In this document: piece by piece, positions 21,627 to 32,476 of the stretch
Position numbering within the stretch: position 1 is the stretch's first letter
Layout of the letters: each line of letters begins with the position of its first letter
Assembly: GCA_010279815.1 (NCBI GenBank)
Contig: QEOQ01000395.1
Coordinates: forward strand, 183,913 to 247,912
Source: Brachionus plicatilis
Lineage: Eukaryota > Rotifera > Eurotatoria > Ploima > Brachionidae
Reading direction: 5' to 3'
DNA length: 64,000 nucleotides
Notes under the pieces: model-generated
Databases searched by the model: none
Seen by the model: only the letters and a program-made list of their open reading frames with translations
Told to the model about the DNA's origin: nothing
Translations under genes and position numbers: made by a program

Positions 21627-23153
21627 TTAGGTGGTGGTGGTGGTGGTGTTCGTGCGGGCAAGATGTATGTCGAGGCGGGCCTTGAAGCTGTTAAGGGATG
21701 GAGTGTTGACTGTCGAGGACGCGAGGTTGTTCCAGGTAGATGCAACTCTGTTATTTAGGAAGTTTGTTCGCGCCGGGCAGTTGGATAGTTGGACAAAAAG
21801 GCTTTTTTTGTGACCCCTGATTGCGTTGGCTGGGCCGTGGCAGGCGATGGACGACATAAGTTTGGTTGAGGCTAGCCAGTTGACGTCAAGTAGTCCATTT
21901 GCGATCTTGTAGTGGGAGATGAGGTCACCCCTTGATCTGCGTGATTCGAGGGTGGTTGGGTTCAGGATGGTGAGCCTATCTTGGTAGCTGCGGTCTCTGA
22001 TGCGACCTCCTAGTTTGGTTGCTCTCCTTTGGATGTTTTCGATGATTCTTACATCTGCTCGTCTATGGGGATTCCATACTGAGGTGGCATATTCGAGGTG
22101 AGGTCGGATAAAAGCAGTGTACAGGGAAATGAAAGATTGAGGATTCCAAGCATTGAAGGCCTGGCGAAGTTGTCCAAGAATGGAGTTGGCTTTGGCCGCC
22201 GAGTGTTGGCAGTGGGTTCTCCATTTCAGGTCACTAGAGAAATATACGCCAAGGTCCTTTTCCGTTTTGATTTCTTCTAGTGTCAGTCTGGAACCGGTTT
22301 CAGCTGATATCATGGTGAGCTTGGAAGAAGTGCAGAAGTGATTTGTTTTATTTTTGAAAACCATGAATTTACATTTCTCGACGTTGAAACTCATGTGCCA
22401 GGTGTTAGCCCAGGTCGCGAGCAGGTCTATATCGGACTGTAGTTGGGCAGTGTCGAGGCCGTTCTTGATGGTGGCAATGATCTTGGTGTCATCGGCAAAG
22501 AGCTTGCAGTGGTGGTGTACTCCGTTTGGCATGTCGTTGATGAACAGGGTGAATAGTAGAGGACCAAGAACGGATCCCTGAGGTACACCACTCGTGACCT
22601 GGCACCAATCTGAAGAGCTGGAGCCGATTACTACTCGTTGTTTTCGGTCGGAAAGGAAATCGGAGAGCCAGTCGAGGAGGAGGCCGTCGAAACCGTATGA
22701 CTTTAGCTTGGACAGTAGTGCTGAGTGGGACACTTTATCGAAGGCTTTGGCAAAATCGAGGAAGACTATGATCGAGGTGAAACCACGGCTGGAAGCTTCG
22801 GTTATGATATCAAGGGTTTCCAACAGGTTCGACTCACATGACTTTTTGTATACGAAGCCATGTTGTTGAGGAGTGATGAGCTGGTTAATGATGAGGTGAT
22901 CCATCATGATGTCTCTGAAGATGAGTTCCATTATCTTGCATGGCACCGCAGTGAGGGATATAGGTCTGTAGTTGACTGGGTCGGTTCTGGTACCTTTCTT
23001 GAAGATGGGGGTAACATTCGCTTCCTTCCAGTAGGTGTGGAGCTTCCCGGATTTAAAGGATTGGTAGAAGATTAAGGAGAAAGCTTCGGCAAGGGCGTCG
23101 GCGCATTCACGTAAAACGTAGGGATTAAGTTTGTCAGAACCTTGAGACTTGTA
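21627..23153 (-). CDS. Reverse transcriptase of a LINE, N-terminally truncated but open
   Basis: This frame of about 508 codons has no start of its own; a TAA lies directly upstream at 23154-23156. It contains the canonical non-LTR RT series: WKEANVTPIFKKGTRTDPVN and YRPISL, then QHGFVYKKSCESNLLETLD, catalytic motif A in FLDFAKAFDKVSH, motif B SGVPQGSVLGPLLF, catalytic motif C LFADDTKI with both aspartates, and the downstream CR1/L2-type tail (RPHLEYATSVWNPH, IENIQRRATKL, RRSRGDLI). It ends with a poly-threonine run from GTG repeats and a stop at 21627. Because it has no stops or frameshifts it is probably young, but without endonuclease and ORF1 it cannot move alone. Clade assignment to CR1/L2 rests on motif wording and is not certain. 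Confidence 0.88.
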   Translation of the reverse strand, partial: YKSQGSDKLNPYVLRECADALAEAFSLIFYQSFKSGKLHTYWKEANVTPIFKKGTRTDPVNYRPISLTAVPCKIMELIFRDIMMDHLIINQLITPQQHGFVYKKSCESNLLETLDIITEASSRGFTSIIVFLDFAKAFDKVSHSALLSKLKSYGFDGLLLDWLSDFLSDRKQRVVIGSSSSDWCQVTSGVPQGSVLGPLLFTLFINDMPNGVHHHCKLFADDTKIIATIKNGLDTAQLQSDIDLLATWANTWHMSFNVEKCKFMVFKNKTNHFCTSSKLTMISAETGSRLTLEEIKTEKDLGVYFSSDLKWRTHCQHSAAKANSILGQLRQAFNAWNPQSFISLYTAFIRPHLEYATSVWNPHRRADVRIIENIQRRATKLGGRIRDRSYQDRLTILNPTTLESRRSRGDLISHYKIANGLLDVNWLASTKLMSSIACHGPANAIRGHKKSLFVQLSNCPARTNFLNNRVASTWNNLASSTVNTPSLNSFKARLDIHLARTNTTTTTT

Positions 23154-23599
23154 TTAATGTACAGGTTTTAAATTGCTATTTAGCTTTATTTAATTCTCTC
23201 CTCTTTATACATCTATTGAGTAAATTAAATTGATAAAAATTAAATTTAAAATTCTATAAAACTTTCGAATTCAATCATTTTATAAATATTTATTGGAGCA
23301 CAAGTGATTTTTTATATTTTAGAATAGTTTTAATACTGAAAAATTTTTCGTATTTAAAAATTTTTTTTTTTATGCATGTAAATATATTCTGGAAACATAA
23401 ATTGTTTTTGGTAACAAAAAAAATACAACGGTTATAAAAAGAAATTATTCCCAAAATAAAATAACAATAAAATGATAAAAAAATCAAAATAAATAATTAT
23501 GTTGCTTTTTAAACATTGTAAAAAAATTAGATAAAAGAATTTTGAACTAAAAAATAAAAAGAAATAAAAAATGGCAAACGTACTGTAAAGTTGTGACTT

Positions 23600-23900
23600 T
23601 TAAAACTGTTTTATTTATAAACAAAAAAACGGCCGTTTTCTAAAAGGAAAAAGACAAGTGTAAATATTAATTAGAAAACGGTGGCGTGTAAATAATAATC
23701 AGTTAAATAATGTCACTAAGAAATAATGACAATCTTATGTCTATTATTTCTTATGGAAACTGTAAATAAAATAACAAAAGAAATAAGCAGTTCGTTTTAT
23801 TGCTGCAGACCGCGCATCAGTCATGGGCGCTCCGGAGCAGCGACTCCTTAGGAGTCTTGTGATTAGCAACATCACACGTACTATTAAAGTAATCCAAAGA
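23600..23900. other. GC-richer structured island, possible solo LTR
   Basis: This block stands out from the AT-rich flanks. It contains the palindromes AACGGCCGTT and GACTCCTTAGGAGTC, the near-palindromes GCGCTCCGGAGC and GTGAT-TAGCAAC-ATCAC, and an AATAAA at 23766-23771 upstream of a GC-rich part. This would fit the U3-R-U5 layout of a solo LTR starting near TGTAAATATT, but no second copy or target duplication was found. It has no tRNA cloverleaf and no coding capacity. Confidence 0.3.
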
Positions 23901-24411
23901 TACTAGAGATTAGATGAAAAAAGATGTAAAGCTGTTTAAGTTTCAAAAAGTATCCTTTTTTTAGCCTAAAAAATTCATAAAAGTAGAAAACATAAAACTA
24001 AATTATCTTTTAATATTTGGCTTTATATTTTGAATTTAAATTTAATTAATTATATGAAAAGGACATAATAAAATTGGCTAATTATTTTATTTTTAAAAAA
24101 TTTATTTGTAACCAAATTAATATTAATCCACTTGAGCAGACCATGAGAACTGCGCTAGCAATGCTTTAAAAACTATTTATTTGATTTATAAATGAAGTCT
24201 ACAACTAAAAAAAGTTATGCCGGGTTTGCATTGAAAAATTATCTAAATGCATTCCATTTAAAATAAGGAAAATCCTAATTTTAGAATTTTTATTTGATTA
24301 ATATTTGAACTTGAATTATTTTTTTCTTTTAATTTTTACTTCTCCTTTAAAAAGGTTAACTTTAATAAATAAATAAAATTATTTTTTTATTTGGAACGGA
24401 AAAAATATGCG

Positions 24412-24727
24412 GCAGTGTAGTTTGGAGCAAAAAAACTTAAAGCAAAGCAAATTTTTTTTTCAAATTTAACAATTAAGTGATAATTTTGAAAAATCTAAAA
24501 ACTTATAACATGAAATTAAAAAAAAAAGTTAAAAATACTTAACAATTAGTACTGTTTCTATCAATTTTCTATATATCCTTTTAAATTTAAAGATTTTTAA
24601 ATTTTTTTGCTTTTGTTTACCTTTAAAAAATTATGTTTAAAAATGTTAAACATTTATTTTTAAAATAATTGCTAAAAATTTAAATAAAACTGGTGTTAAT
24701 ATATTTTGCTCCAAACTTCACCACTGC
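24412..24727. mobile_element. MITE-like inverted-repeat element, about 316 bp
   Basis: The left end GCAGTGTAGTTTGGAGCAAA and the right end, which read inverted gives GCAGTGGTGAAGTTTGGAGC followed by AAAA, form imperfect terminal inverted repeats. The inner left end has AAAGCAAAGCAAATTT, shared with partial copies near 1250-1281 and 32440-32476. No ORF. It interrupts an older repeat whose arm continues at 24735-24812. A clean target duplication is not visible. Confidence 0.6.
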
Positions 24728-24734
24728 AAAAAAT

Positions 24735-24812
24735 ATTTGAAAAATTGCACTTTTTCAATGTTATTTCAGCAATAGATACATTTTTTGGTTCAAAAAAAAA
24801 TTAAACCATATC
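24735..24812. repeat. Single diverged arm of the 28049-28820 fold-back family
   Basis: AATATTTGAAAAATTGCACT, then TTTTCAATGTTATTTCAGCA, then ATAGATACATTTTTTGGTTC correspond to the right arm of the element at 28692-28820, with several mismatches. Confidence 0.5.
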
Positions 24813-24931
24813 TTTATATATTTTGTAATTTTTTTGGTTTTTTATTTAAAAAAAAAATTAAATTATTTGATTAAAAGTTTAAGTAAATGACAGACCATTA
24901 AAAAACAAACTAAAAACAAAATTAAACATTT

Positions 24932-27106
24932 TTAAAGTTTCTCATCTTCTTCATAAGGAACAACTTCGTTTTGTTTTCTCTTTTTATCTGACTTATCCTG
25001 ATCTTCCACATACTTATAATTGTAGCTCAGAGCCAAAAATATTATTGTAGCTAGTAACATGAGTCCAGCAAAAAAAACATATTCATAAACTTGGTCATCA
25101 ATTGCTCTTGCTTCGGCAATAATTACCACAATTAGATTGCCAAAAGCCACGGTCAAGAACCAAATGGCTTGCAGCACAGACTTCATTGAGGCCGGAGCTT
25201 GGGAGTAAGCAAAAGATACACCACTGATCGAGAACATAATCTCTCCCACTGTCATCACAAATATCTGAATTAGCTGCCACCAAATGACCACGCCATTTTG
25301 ATAAAAATCTGTCATCTGAACAAAATCAAGCTTGTTGGTGATCGGATTTTGGAACAAAAACACTGTGTACTTGGCACAAATTTCCAGCAAAAAGTCATCT
25401 GATTTTATGCTATTTTGAACATTTTGTTTGTCCGTAACCTCAAATAAGTAATTTGCATAAGATTGTTCCTCATAGCCTGTCGATTTATTGTACGAATTGA
25501 CTGTGAAATTTTTACCAGACAGTTTAGCTTGGTACCTTGTATGGTCTAGATTGAAAGTCATAAATCTTATATTCGATTTTCCAATTATTTTCTTTCCAAA
25601 ATCAAAATCAAATTCTTCCATTGAGTCCACTTGTCCATTGGCATCTTCGTAGAATATAAAGACTTTTTTGGAATTTTTTTTGCTCATGACTAAGTTTCCA
25701 GAGTTTTTTCCACTACATTTGAATTGGACGTTTTGGTCCGATTCTTGGACTAGATCTACAAACGAATCTGGTAGTTTGTAGACCTGATTTTTGAGATATT
25801 CAACTTTAGCAGCCTCTAGCAATTTTTCTCCACTATTGTAAGTAAGCTCTAGATCACAGGAAGCCATGTTGATTATCCTAATTTGGCTCATTGGGTTCGC
25901 AGCACTTGAAGCAGATTGCATTTGCTTTTCTAGAACTGCGGCAACTCCGAACGAGGCCGAGGCAAACAAGAGACCGACCAAAATTCTCTGGAGTTGTTTT
26001 TTCAAAAGGTTAAATTTGGCCAAAAATGGATAAACAAATGCGTCAAATATTGGCACCAAAGCAACAATTAAAATTGGATTGATGGCCTGAAATTGGTCAG
26101 GCTTGATGGTGAATGAGCGTCCAATTCGGCCCGAAAGCTGCTGGGCTTGTTCGGTCCAGCGTGATCCTTGCTGGTCATAGAGTGTCCAGAAGATGGGAAG
26201 AGGCACGAAGACCACAAAGACCCGAACAACAGCTTTCACATCAGAGATAATCTGCTTGGAAAAGTTGGACTCTTCTGCATAGTCCAGCCAGTGGTCTTTT
26301 TTGATGAACTTTTTCATTCTCATTTTGTTCCTGATGCCGCAGTATATAATTTGGACTGTTTGTAAGATGATGTTTTTTCCTTTTTGCACTTTGGAGCGCA
26401 CGTAAAATGGTGTGCCTAGGAGAAAAAGAAAAATGGCCACAAGCATGAAAAGAGCTGGCACACCAAACGCCAATGGATAGCAGTCGTTGCCAAAGCATTT
26501 CACATCAGATCGAAAAATGGGAGTCAAAATAGTGGCGAGGGTGCTGCCAACATTAATGGATAGATAGAATACAGAAAAAAAATTTTCCAAATAGCGTGTT
26601 TGGCTGGGCTTGAATTGGTTGCCGCCAAAGGCCGACACACATGGTTTAATGCCGCCAGTTCCAAAAGCAATCAGTATTAGGCCTATGACGGGACCGTAGA
26701 CATTGGGTGCACCCAGCGGAGCTATGCTGGTCAAAGTGACAATTATCTCTCCGATCAAATAGACCACAGATAAGCTCACAATGGTTGAGTAGAGACCTAT
26801 AAAGCCGTCGGCAATTATAGCACCTAAAATTGGAGTGAAATAGCACAGACTGCTGTAAGCATGGTAGACGGCAGTGGCGGTGTTTTCGTCCAGTCTGATA
26901 AATTGGGTGAAATAAATGAACAAAATTGTCCGCATGCCGTAGAATGAAAAGCGCTCACAAAACTCATTCACTATGATTAGGAAAACAACATATGGATACT
27001 TTTCTTTTTTGGCATTTGGTCCAGTCTGGTTAGATTCAGCAACTTGCAAAGAATTTTTGCCTTCCTCTACATTCGCGTTTTCTTCAACACCTTTTTGGCT
27101 AGACAT
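24932..27106 (-). CDS. SLC15-like: Proton-coupled oligopeptide transporter (SLC15/POT family), 724 aa, intronless
   Basis: It carries di- and tripeptides with protons across the plasma membrane or a lysosomal membrane. Family marks: the proton-coupling ExxERFxxYG signature at residues 48-57 (EFCERFSFYG), the PTR2 signature FYLSINVGS at 180-188, and GTGGIKPCVSAFGGNQF near 149-165. The predicted layout is about 12 membrane helices with cytosolic N- and C-termini and one large extracellular domain between helices 9 and 10 (about residues 408-612), as in animal PEPT1/PEPT2. Bacterial members lack this insert. The C-tail is charged (KSDKKRKQNEVVPYEEDEKL). The start ATG 27106 is in context GGCCATGTC. 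The whole gene is one exon, unlike WASHC2 and dynamin. AATAAA on the minus strand lies at 24841-24846, downstream of the stop. The PEPT1/2-like subtype is inferred. Confidence 0.95.
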   Translation of the reverse strand: MSSQKGVEENANVEEGKNSLQVAESNQTGPNAKKEKYPYVVFLIIVNEFCERFSFYGMRTILFIYFTQFIRLDENTATAVYHAYSSLCYFTPILGAIIADGFIGLYSTIVSLSVVYLIGEIIVTLTSIAPLGAPNVYGPVIGLILIAFGTGGIKPCVSAFGGNQFKPSQTRYLENFFSVFYLSINVGSTLATILTPIFRSDVKCFGNDCYPLAFGVPALFMLVAIFLFLLGTPFYVRSKVQKGKNIILQTVQIIYCGIRNKMRMKKFIKKDHWLDYAEESNFSKQIISDVKAVVRVFVVFVPLPIFWTLYDQQGSRWTEQAQQLSGRIGRSFTIKPDQFQAINPILIVALVPIFDAFVYPFLAKFNLLKKQLQRILVGLLFASASFGVAAVLEKQMQSASSAANPMSQIRIINMASCDLELTYNSGEKLLEAAKVEYLKNQVYKLPDSFVDLVQESDQNVQFKCSGKNSGNLVMSKKNSKKVFIFYEDANGQVDSMEEFDFDFGKKIIGKSNIRFMTFNLDHTRYQAKLSGKNFTVNSYNKSTGYEEQSYANYLFEVTDKQNVQNSIKSDDFLLEICAKYTVFLFQNPITNKLDFVQMTDFYQNGVVIWWQLIQIFVMTVGEIMFSISGVSFAYSQAPASMKSVLQAIWFLTVAFGNLIVVIIAEARAIDDQVYEYVFFAGLMLLATIIFLALSYNYKYVEDQDKSDKKRKQNEVVPYEEDEKL

Positions 27107-28048
27107 GGCCTAACTAAGAATTGAGCCTAATAAAAGAAACAAGCTTTGGTTGTATTTCAAAAGATATTAATTATTTGCCGAGCCGAAGCTTTTAAAGCTA
27201 TCAAATCTAAATAAAACTAAAATTCACTTGATAAAATTTTCCAAAACTCTAGGATAAGATAATTTTTATATCTAGTCTAATTTTGAATTTTTAAGATGTC
27301 TTATGATTAACTCACCTAAAATCATAAAATTTGTTAGAATTAGCATTTAGATTTTAGAATAGCTTCTAAAGGTCGGCTTCACAACAGTTTTATTTCGTTT
27401 TTAGAAAAATTTTAAATATTTTTGAGAAAATTTTTTCATTTGCTTTAAGGTCAATAGAATGCTACAAATGCACATAGATTACTTCTTTTTTAAATGTTTG
27501 GTGTTAAATTTTTTTAAGACTGCTAATAATTTTTAAAAACAATTATTCCAGTCAATTCCTGAAAATTTTAATAAAAAAAAACCTATTTTTTGTTTACCAA
27601 AAAAAATTTAGCATTGATAAAAAAACATTTATCTCTTAAAAAAAAACAAATAAATAAAGTTCAATTTATCAGTCTTTTATATTTTTAATGTACAAGAAGT
27701 TGTTTTTTTTTAATTCCAATTTCTATTCTTTTCGTACTAGTCTTTTGCCTTTGGCTTCCTGTCACGCTTCTTTTTGAAACTAATATTTTTAAAGCTAAAA
27801 CAGATTTGGAACAATTTAGTCTTAACTGCGGACAGCTATAATATATTTAAAAAAATTTTCAAATAATTTCTACTTTTATCAAAATTTTCAAATATTATTA
27901 AATAATTTTTACATATATAGGTTTTAAATTGCCGGTTTTAAATTGGTGAAAAAAAAATACATTGGTTATAAAAAGAAATTATTCCCAAAAAGGCTTACAA
28001 TTATTATCTTTGTTATTTTCAAGAACAAAATAAAAACAAGAATACAGA
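27107..28048. other. Upstream region of the SLC15 gene, then repeat sequence
   Basis: 27107-27700 is AT-rich with no definable promoter element. 27705-27990 is a copy of the dispersed repeat also found at 21205-21398 plus 23157-23465, here without the LINE insertion. No coding sequence was recognised. Confidence 0.45.
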
Positions 28049-28820
28049 TGGTTTAATTTTTTGTGTTTGAATTACAAAATGTATCCAATGTTGAAATAAC
28101 ATTGAAAAAGTGCCATGTTTCAAATATTTTTTCAGTTTCAAATAAAAAATAATTTTAAGTTAATATTGCAAACATTAAAAACTTTGTTTTTTTTTATAAA
28201 TTCTGTCTTTGAGTTTGTGATGTGATGATCCTTAAGATAATAATTTTAGTTTAAAAAACTATCTAAGCTCTGTTTTGCATTTTTTTTAATTGAGCATTTG
28301 TTAAATCGCATCAAACGAACTTCAATTATCACTAAAGTAAAAGTTTTTTGGGTCTAGTTGGTTAGGTGGACTATGGTTCATCTATTACTGGAACAATTTT
28401 TGTTCTCAGGTTTTATGAACCATTAGTTCACCTAAACTAAAAATTGTTCACCTAATATTAAAGTTTTTCACCTAATTTGATCACTTGACTATTTTGATTC
28501 TTGATTCTTTATTATTCATTATTTTTAATTTCTTTTGTTTTATATATTTTTATTCTGAAGGTTGGTAGAGGTACAGATAAATAAGTAAATTATTTACAAG
28601 TTAAATAAAGAATTTTAAATATTTTTTTGAGATTTTCAAATAAAAATTAAACTCATTCTATTTCACTAAAGAGTTTAATTTCAAATATGAAAATGCTTGC
28701 AATATTAATTTAAAATTATTTTTTATTTGAAACTGAAAAAAATATTTGAAACATCGCACTTTTTCAATGTTATTTCAACATTGGATACATTTTGTAATTC
28801 AAACACAAAAAAATAAACCA
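28049..28820. mobile_element. Fold-back element with long terminal inverted repeats, 772 bp
   Basis: The left arm 28049-28177 and right arm 28692-28820 are reverse complements over about 129 bp with few mismatches. They begin TGGTTTAATTTTTTGTGTTT and share AATGTATCCAATGTTGAAAT. The core 28178-28691 has no ORF but contains repeated TTCACCTAA phrases (about 28400-28475). No autonomous gene. A clear target duplication cannot be assigned. A single diverged arm occurs at 24735-24812. Confidence 0.75.
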
Positions 28821-31643
28821 GATGTAATTTTATTTATTGATATTAAATTTAATAAAATAAGAGTAAAATTGTATAAATTGATGCTAACATAAAACAAGAA
28901 AAACAAAATTTGTATTTTTTTTACAAAAATAATTAATACTCATTAAAGATAAGTTACCTTTTTTTTTTAGGTTTTGAGCCAGGAGGTCTATATATTTTTT
29001 TTTCTACTCAGACTCACTGTTTATTTCTTCTTATAATCTAATCATTTTTTGTCACAAGTGATCATTGACTATTTACTCAAAATTAGACTCATTACATTTG
29101 ACATTCAATATTTTTTTGTTCCAACATGTTCAATATTATTGAGGGCTTCATGTGTTAAGTAAAAATTTTTCAAAATATGAACTGAAGATAAACATCTAAG
29201 TGAAAACTTACTCATTTTTTCGTACTCAAAAACTTAACTCATTGCTACGTAATGTGTATTGCGCCTTTCGCAGCTTGAATGATCATGAATCTCGTTGCTA
29301 AGACCGAATCATTTGAATGGTTGTTTGGAACTATTTTGAGTCTAATTTAGCATTTTACACACTTGCATGTCCAAGAAAAACCTTCCAAGGCTGGCAAGAT
29401 GTTCTTGAGTCAAATCCAACATTCGAAAAATACAAACTGGCGAATAGATTGTGCCTCCAACAACAAATTAATTGATATTTCTTCTAGAAAAAATACATTT
29501 TTTTCCTAATTTTTTGGTTTTATTATCAATTACATTTGTTTTATTCTATTTAATTTGTTGCGAATTCATTAAAAATTAACATTTTTTAATTATATTTGAC
29601 AATTTTTATTGAGATTGTTTTTGTTATCAAAAATAAACTTATTTTCAGTATTTTTGTTTTCTAAATAAAACTTTTTGTTTTTTTTATATATTAAACGCGG
29701 AAATAAAATAATTACTTAATAATTAAGACAATGTTTATATTCGACTGATTTATTTTATAAAACAATAGTAAGAACAAAATAATATATAGCAGATTATTTT
29801 AATGAAAAAAAATTAAATTTAATAAGTTGAATTAAAAAAAAGATTAAATTTTTACTTTTTTCTGAAAAAGCGTTTGAACATGGTGGATTTGATTTAATTG
29901 ATATTCGGTTTGGCTCATCACCGGAACAAAAGGGTTCTGACCCAAGAAAAGAATTATCCTTTTATTCAACAGAATCTGAAGATTTTAATTGAAAACTTAG
30001 GACATTTATCCAAAAAACACAAAATTTTATTCGAAAAATGGTTTAAATAAATTAGATCTTTTATCTTTAGATATTTTTAATTCTTTTAAATTATTACAAA
30101 ATCAAAAAAAAAATCAATTAAAATTTTTGAGAACGTATATTTAAGTTTTTTATTCTTCTACCGTAATTTTTGTACTAAGTTTTCATATTACTATTCAAAA
30201 AAATCTCATGTTTTTTCTTCGCGTCACGTTTCGGTATATTGTTCAATGGAATACCCATGCCAATACTATTGAAATTCACTATTTCTAAATAAAATTTTCT
30301 TTGAAAGTATAAATTATAAATTTAAAAGTTTTCGATCAATCTATGCATCATATTGATACATAATAAAGGTGGCAATTGAGTTAATATGCAGAGAATCGTA
30401 ACTTAGTGCACAAGCTTGAGTTTAGTCGGGTTCGAATTCCAAACCCAAAGACTCCTGAAGTAGATGCTTCTGAAGCTCAAGTTGTTCATGCTCCATTTAG
30501 AGTTACCCAATCTTGAGCTAGTCTTTCAGTTAATAATCAAATTACTGAATCTGATAAAAGAAGCTGAATGTGTGGTGAGGAATTTAGAGATGTTGAGTTG
30601 AGTTTTTTATGCTAAAATAAGACTTTTTTTATTCTTTCAAAGTTGTTTTAATACTTCATATAAGGACTCAATTTCATGCTATTAATTTTTTTTTTATTTC
30701 TAAAAGAACAATTTTTTTATTCTAATAAAAATTATATTGTTTAATAGTTAAAAAAAAATATTCGTCAAAAGTTTTTTCCCTTTTCTTATCACTCTAATCT
30801 GTAAATTATTGATTTTGTTAAGCTTAGTCAATTATTTTTTATTTCAGTCCATTTATTCTATAATATAAATTTATTGAGTAAAATCAATTTTTAATTTTTG
30901 AAACAACTGATTCTATTTCCCATTTAATTGTGTTAATTTTATTTCTTTGAAATATCTATTTGAAATTTAAATTCAAGACATTAGACAAAATTCAAAAATG
31001 ATGTTTGATTGAAATTTGAAAAAAAAAATATAATCATCAAATATAAGATAAATGTAATCTTTTAATTAATTTAGAAAAAAAGATATTTTTTATTATACTC
31101 GGTTTGCAAATAAAGTCAACTTAAAAAAATATTTATACATTTAAAGATAGGTTTATATTTTAAATTTGAGATAAATTTATTCGTTGTCAAAATTTTTTTT
31201 GAAAAAAATTAAAAATAAATTTTTCGATATTATCTCTAGTATTATGATTTTTTTTTCGTTTTCATTTATTATATAAATGCCGATTGAAGAAGATCGGAAT
31301 AGTTTATTTTAAGAAGTAAATTTAAATAAGATGAAATTTACTTTTAGCTTTATCTTGTATGATAAAAATTTTATTTACTTTATTTTTTGTGATTGAATTA
31401 ATTTGTCTCATGTAATTTAAAATATATGACATTCGCAATTTTAGAATTCTATAACATTTTTAAAGTGTAATTCTTTTGATAAATTTAAATCAAAAATTAT
31501 TTTTTTTAAAAATTGAATTCGTTAAACATCATAAAAAAAGAAAGTCAATTTCAATTTTTTAGACAATCCTGAAGAAATTTAAAATAAAAAAAGCTCGCTT
31601 ATTAAAAAATTCTAAAAAATCTTTGAACACCATTTGTTTTTAT
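28821..31643. other. AT-rich intergenic region, no gene recognised
   Basis: Short pockets of more balanced composition occur at 29220-29480 and 30370-30600. The second reads, with stops, as a peptide (PNPKTPEVDASEAQVVHAPF) that I cannot assign and that may be a decayed coding piece. The GGTTCGAATTC at about 30429 resembles a B-box, but no tRNA fold surrounds it. Confidence 0.4.
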
Positions 31644-32291
31644 TACCGTAAACCTTTGCCCACTACTCCAAGAACAAACCCCAAATCTTGACTTTGTTCT
31701 ATATGGAACTAATACCATCTAAACTATGTTATAACAATTTTTTTTATTTTATTTAGAACAAACCCCAAATCTTGCCTTTACACTAAGAGTAAGCGCGAAA
31801 GTTCGCTTTTATTCTTAGATAATCTTTGAATATGTTCTAGAACAAACTTAAAGAATTTTCGAACAAATTTTGAAAATAAAAAATATTAAAAAATCAAGGT
31901 TTATTCTAATTTTGGTATTAATTCTAAGAGTAAAAGTTAAAAAATAAATTCGATTTAAATACATAAAATACAGTTTTGAAAAAATTATCGATGCTATTGT
32001 CTAATTATTTTACCATTTTCGTAATGGTAAAATAATTTTAACTTGATAAAATAAATTAAATTATACTAAATTATTTAACTAGGTAAAATAATTAGACAAT
32101 AGCATCGATAATTTTTTCAGAACTGTATTTTATGTATTTAAATCGAATTTATTTTTTAACTTTTTATTTGGGTTTGTTCTAAATAAAATAAAAAAAATTG
32201 TTATAGCATGGTTTAGATGGTATTAGTTTCATATAGAACAAAGTCAAGATTTGGGGTTTGTTCTTGGAGTAGTGGGCAAAGGTTTACGGTA
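31644..32291. mobile_element. Near-perfect palindromic element, 648 bp
   Basis: The outer arms (31644-31770 and about 32165-32291) begin and end TACCGTAAACC / GGTTTACGGTA and match over about 125 bp (GCCCACTACTCC, AAGAACAAACCCC). The inner arms (31934-32018 and 32078-32166) match over about 80 bp (TTCGATTTAAATACATAAAA). The left side has about 165 bp between outer and inner arms that the right side lacks (CTAAGAGTAAGCGCGAAAGT and following). A possible ATT flanks both ends. No ORF. A much older relative lies at 49411-49524 plus 51404-51690. Confidence 0.75.
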
Positions 32292-32340
32292 TTAGAAAAT
32301 TTTTTAAAAATAAATGTTTAACATTATTAAATATAATTTG

Positions 32341-32476
32341 CTTAACGTAAAAAAGGCTAAAAATTTTTAATATCTTTGTTTAAAATTTTCAAATTTTCAA
32401 AATTATCATTTTATTTTTAAATAAAAAAATTAATTTTCTTTGCTTTATTATTTTTGCTCCAATCTTCACCATTTCC
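32341..32476. mobile_element. Third end of the GCTCCAA-CTTCACC MITE family
   Basis: TTTTCTTTGCTTTATTATTT, then TTGCTCCAATCTTCACCA, matches the ends at 1250-1281 and 24412-24727. Only one end is visible. It abuts the LTR-element relic at 32477-32640. Confidence 0.5.

Larger units (their letters stand above)
21399..23153 (-). mobile_element. 5'-truncated non-LTR retrotransposon (CR1/Jockey-group LINE)
   Basis: Only the reverse-transcriptase part and 3' tail remain. Read on the minus strand it starts abruptly in the RT N-terminal block (SQGSDKLNPYVLRECADALAEAF) and ends in a TTA-type microsatellite tail at 21402-21421. ACATGTA on one side and AATGTAC on the other may be short target-site remnants. 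GC content is far above the flanks. Confidence 0.85.
21205..23465. repeat. Dispersed repeat split by a LINE insertion
   Basis: 21205-21398 (TTCCAATTTCTATTCTTTTT, TTTTGCCTTTGGCTTCCTGT, ...GAGCTATAATATATTTG) plus 23157-23465 (CAGGTTTTAAATTGC ... GGTTATAAAAAGAAATTATT) correspond to an uninterrupted relative at 27705-27990. There the two halves are adjacent (TTTTTACATATATAGGTTTT), which gives the empty target site. The LINE at 21399-23153 sits between. Confidence 0.65.

Noticed and set aside
30420..30440. tRNA B-box-like GGTTCGAATTC
   Set aside because: No matching stems, anticodon arm or A box can be placed around it.
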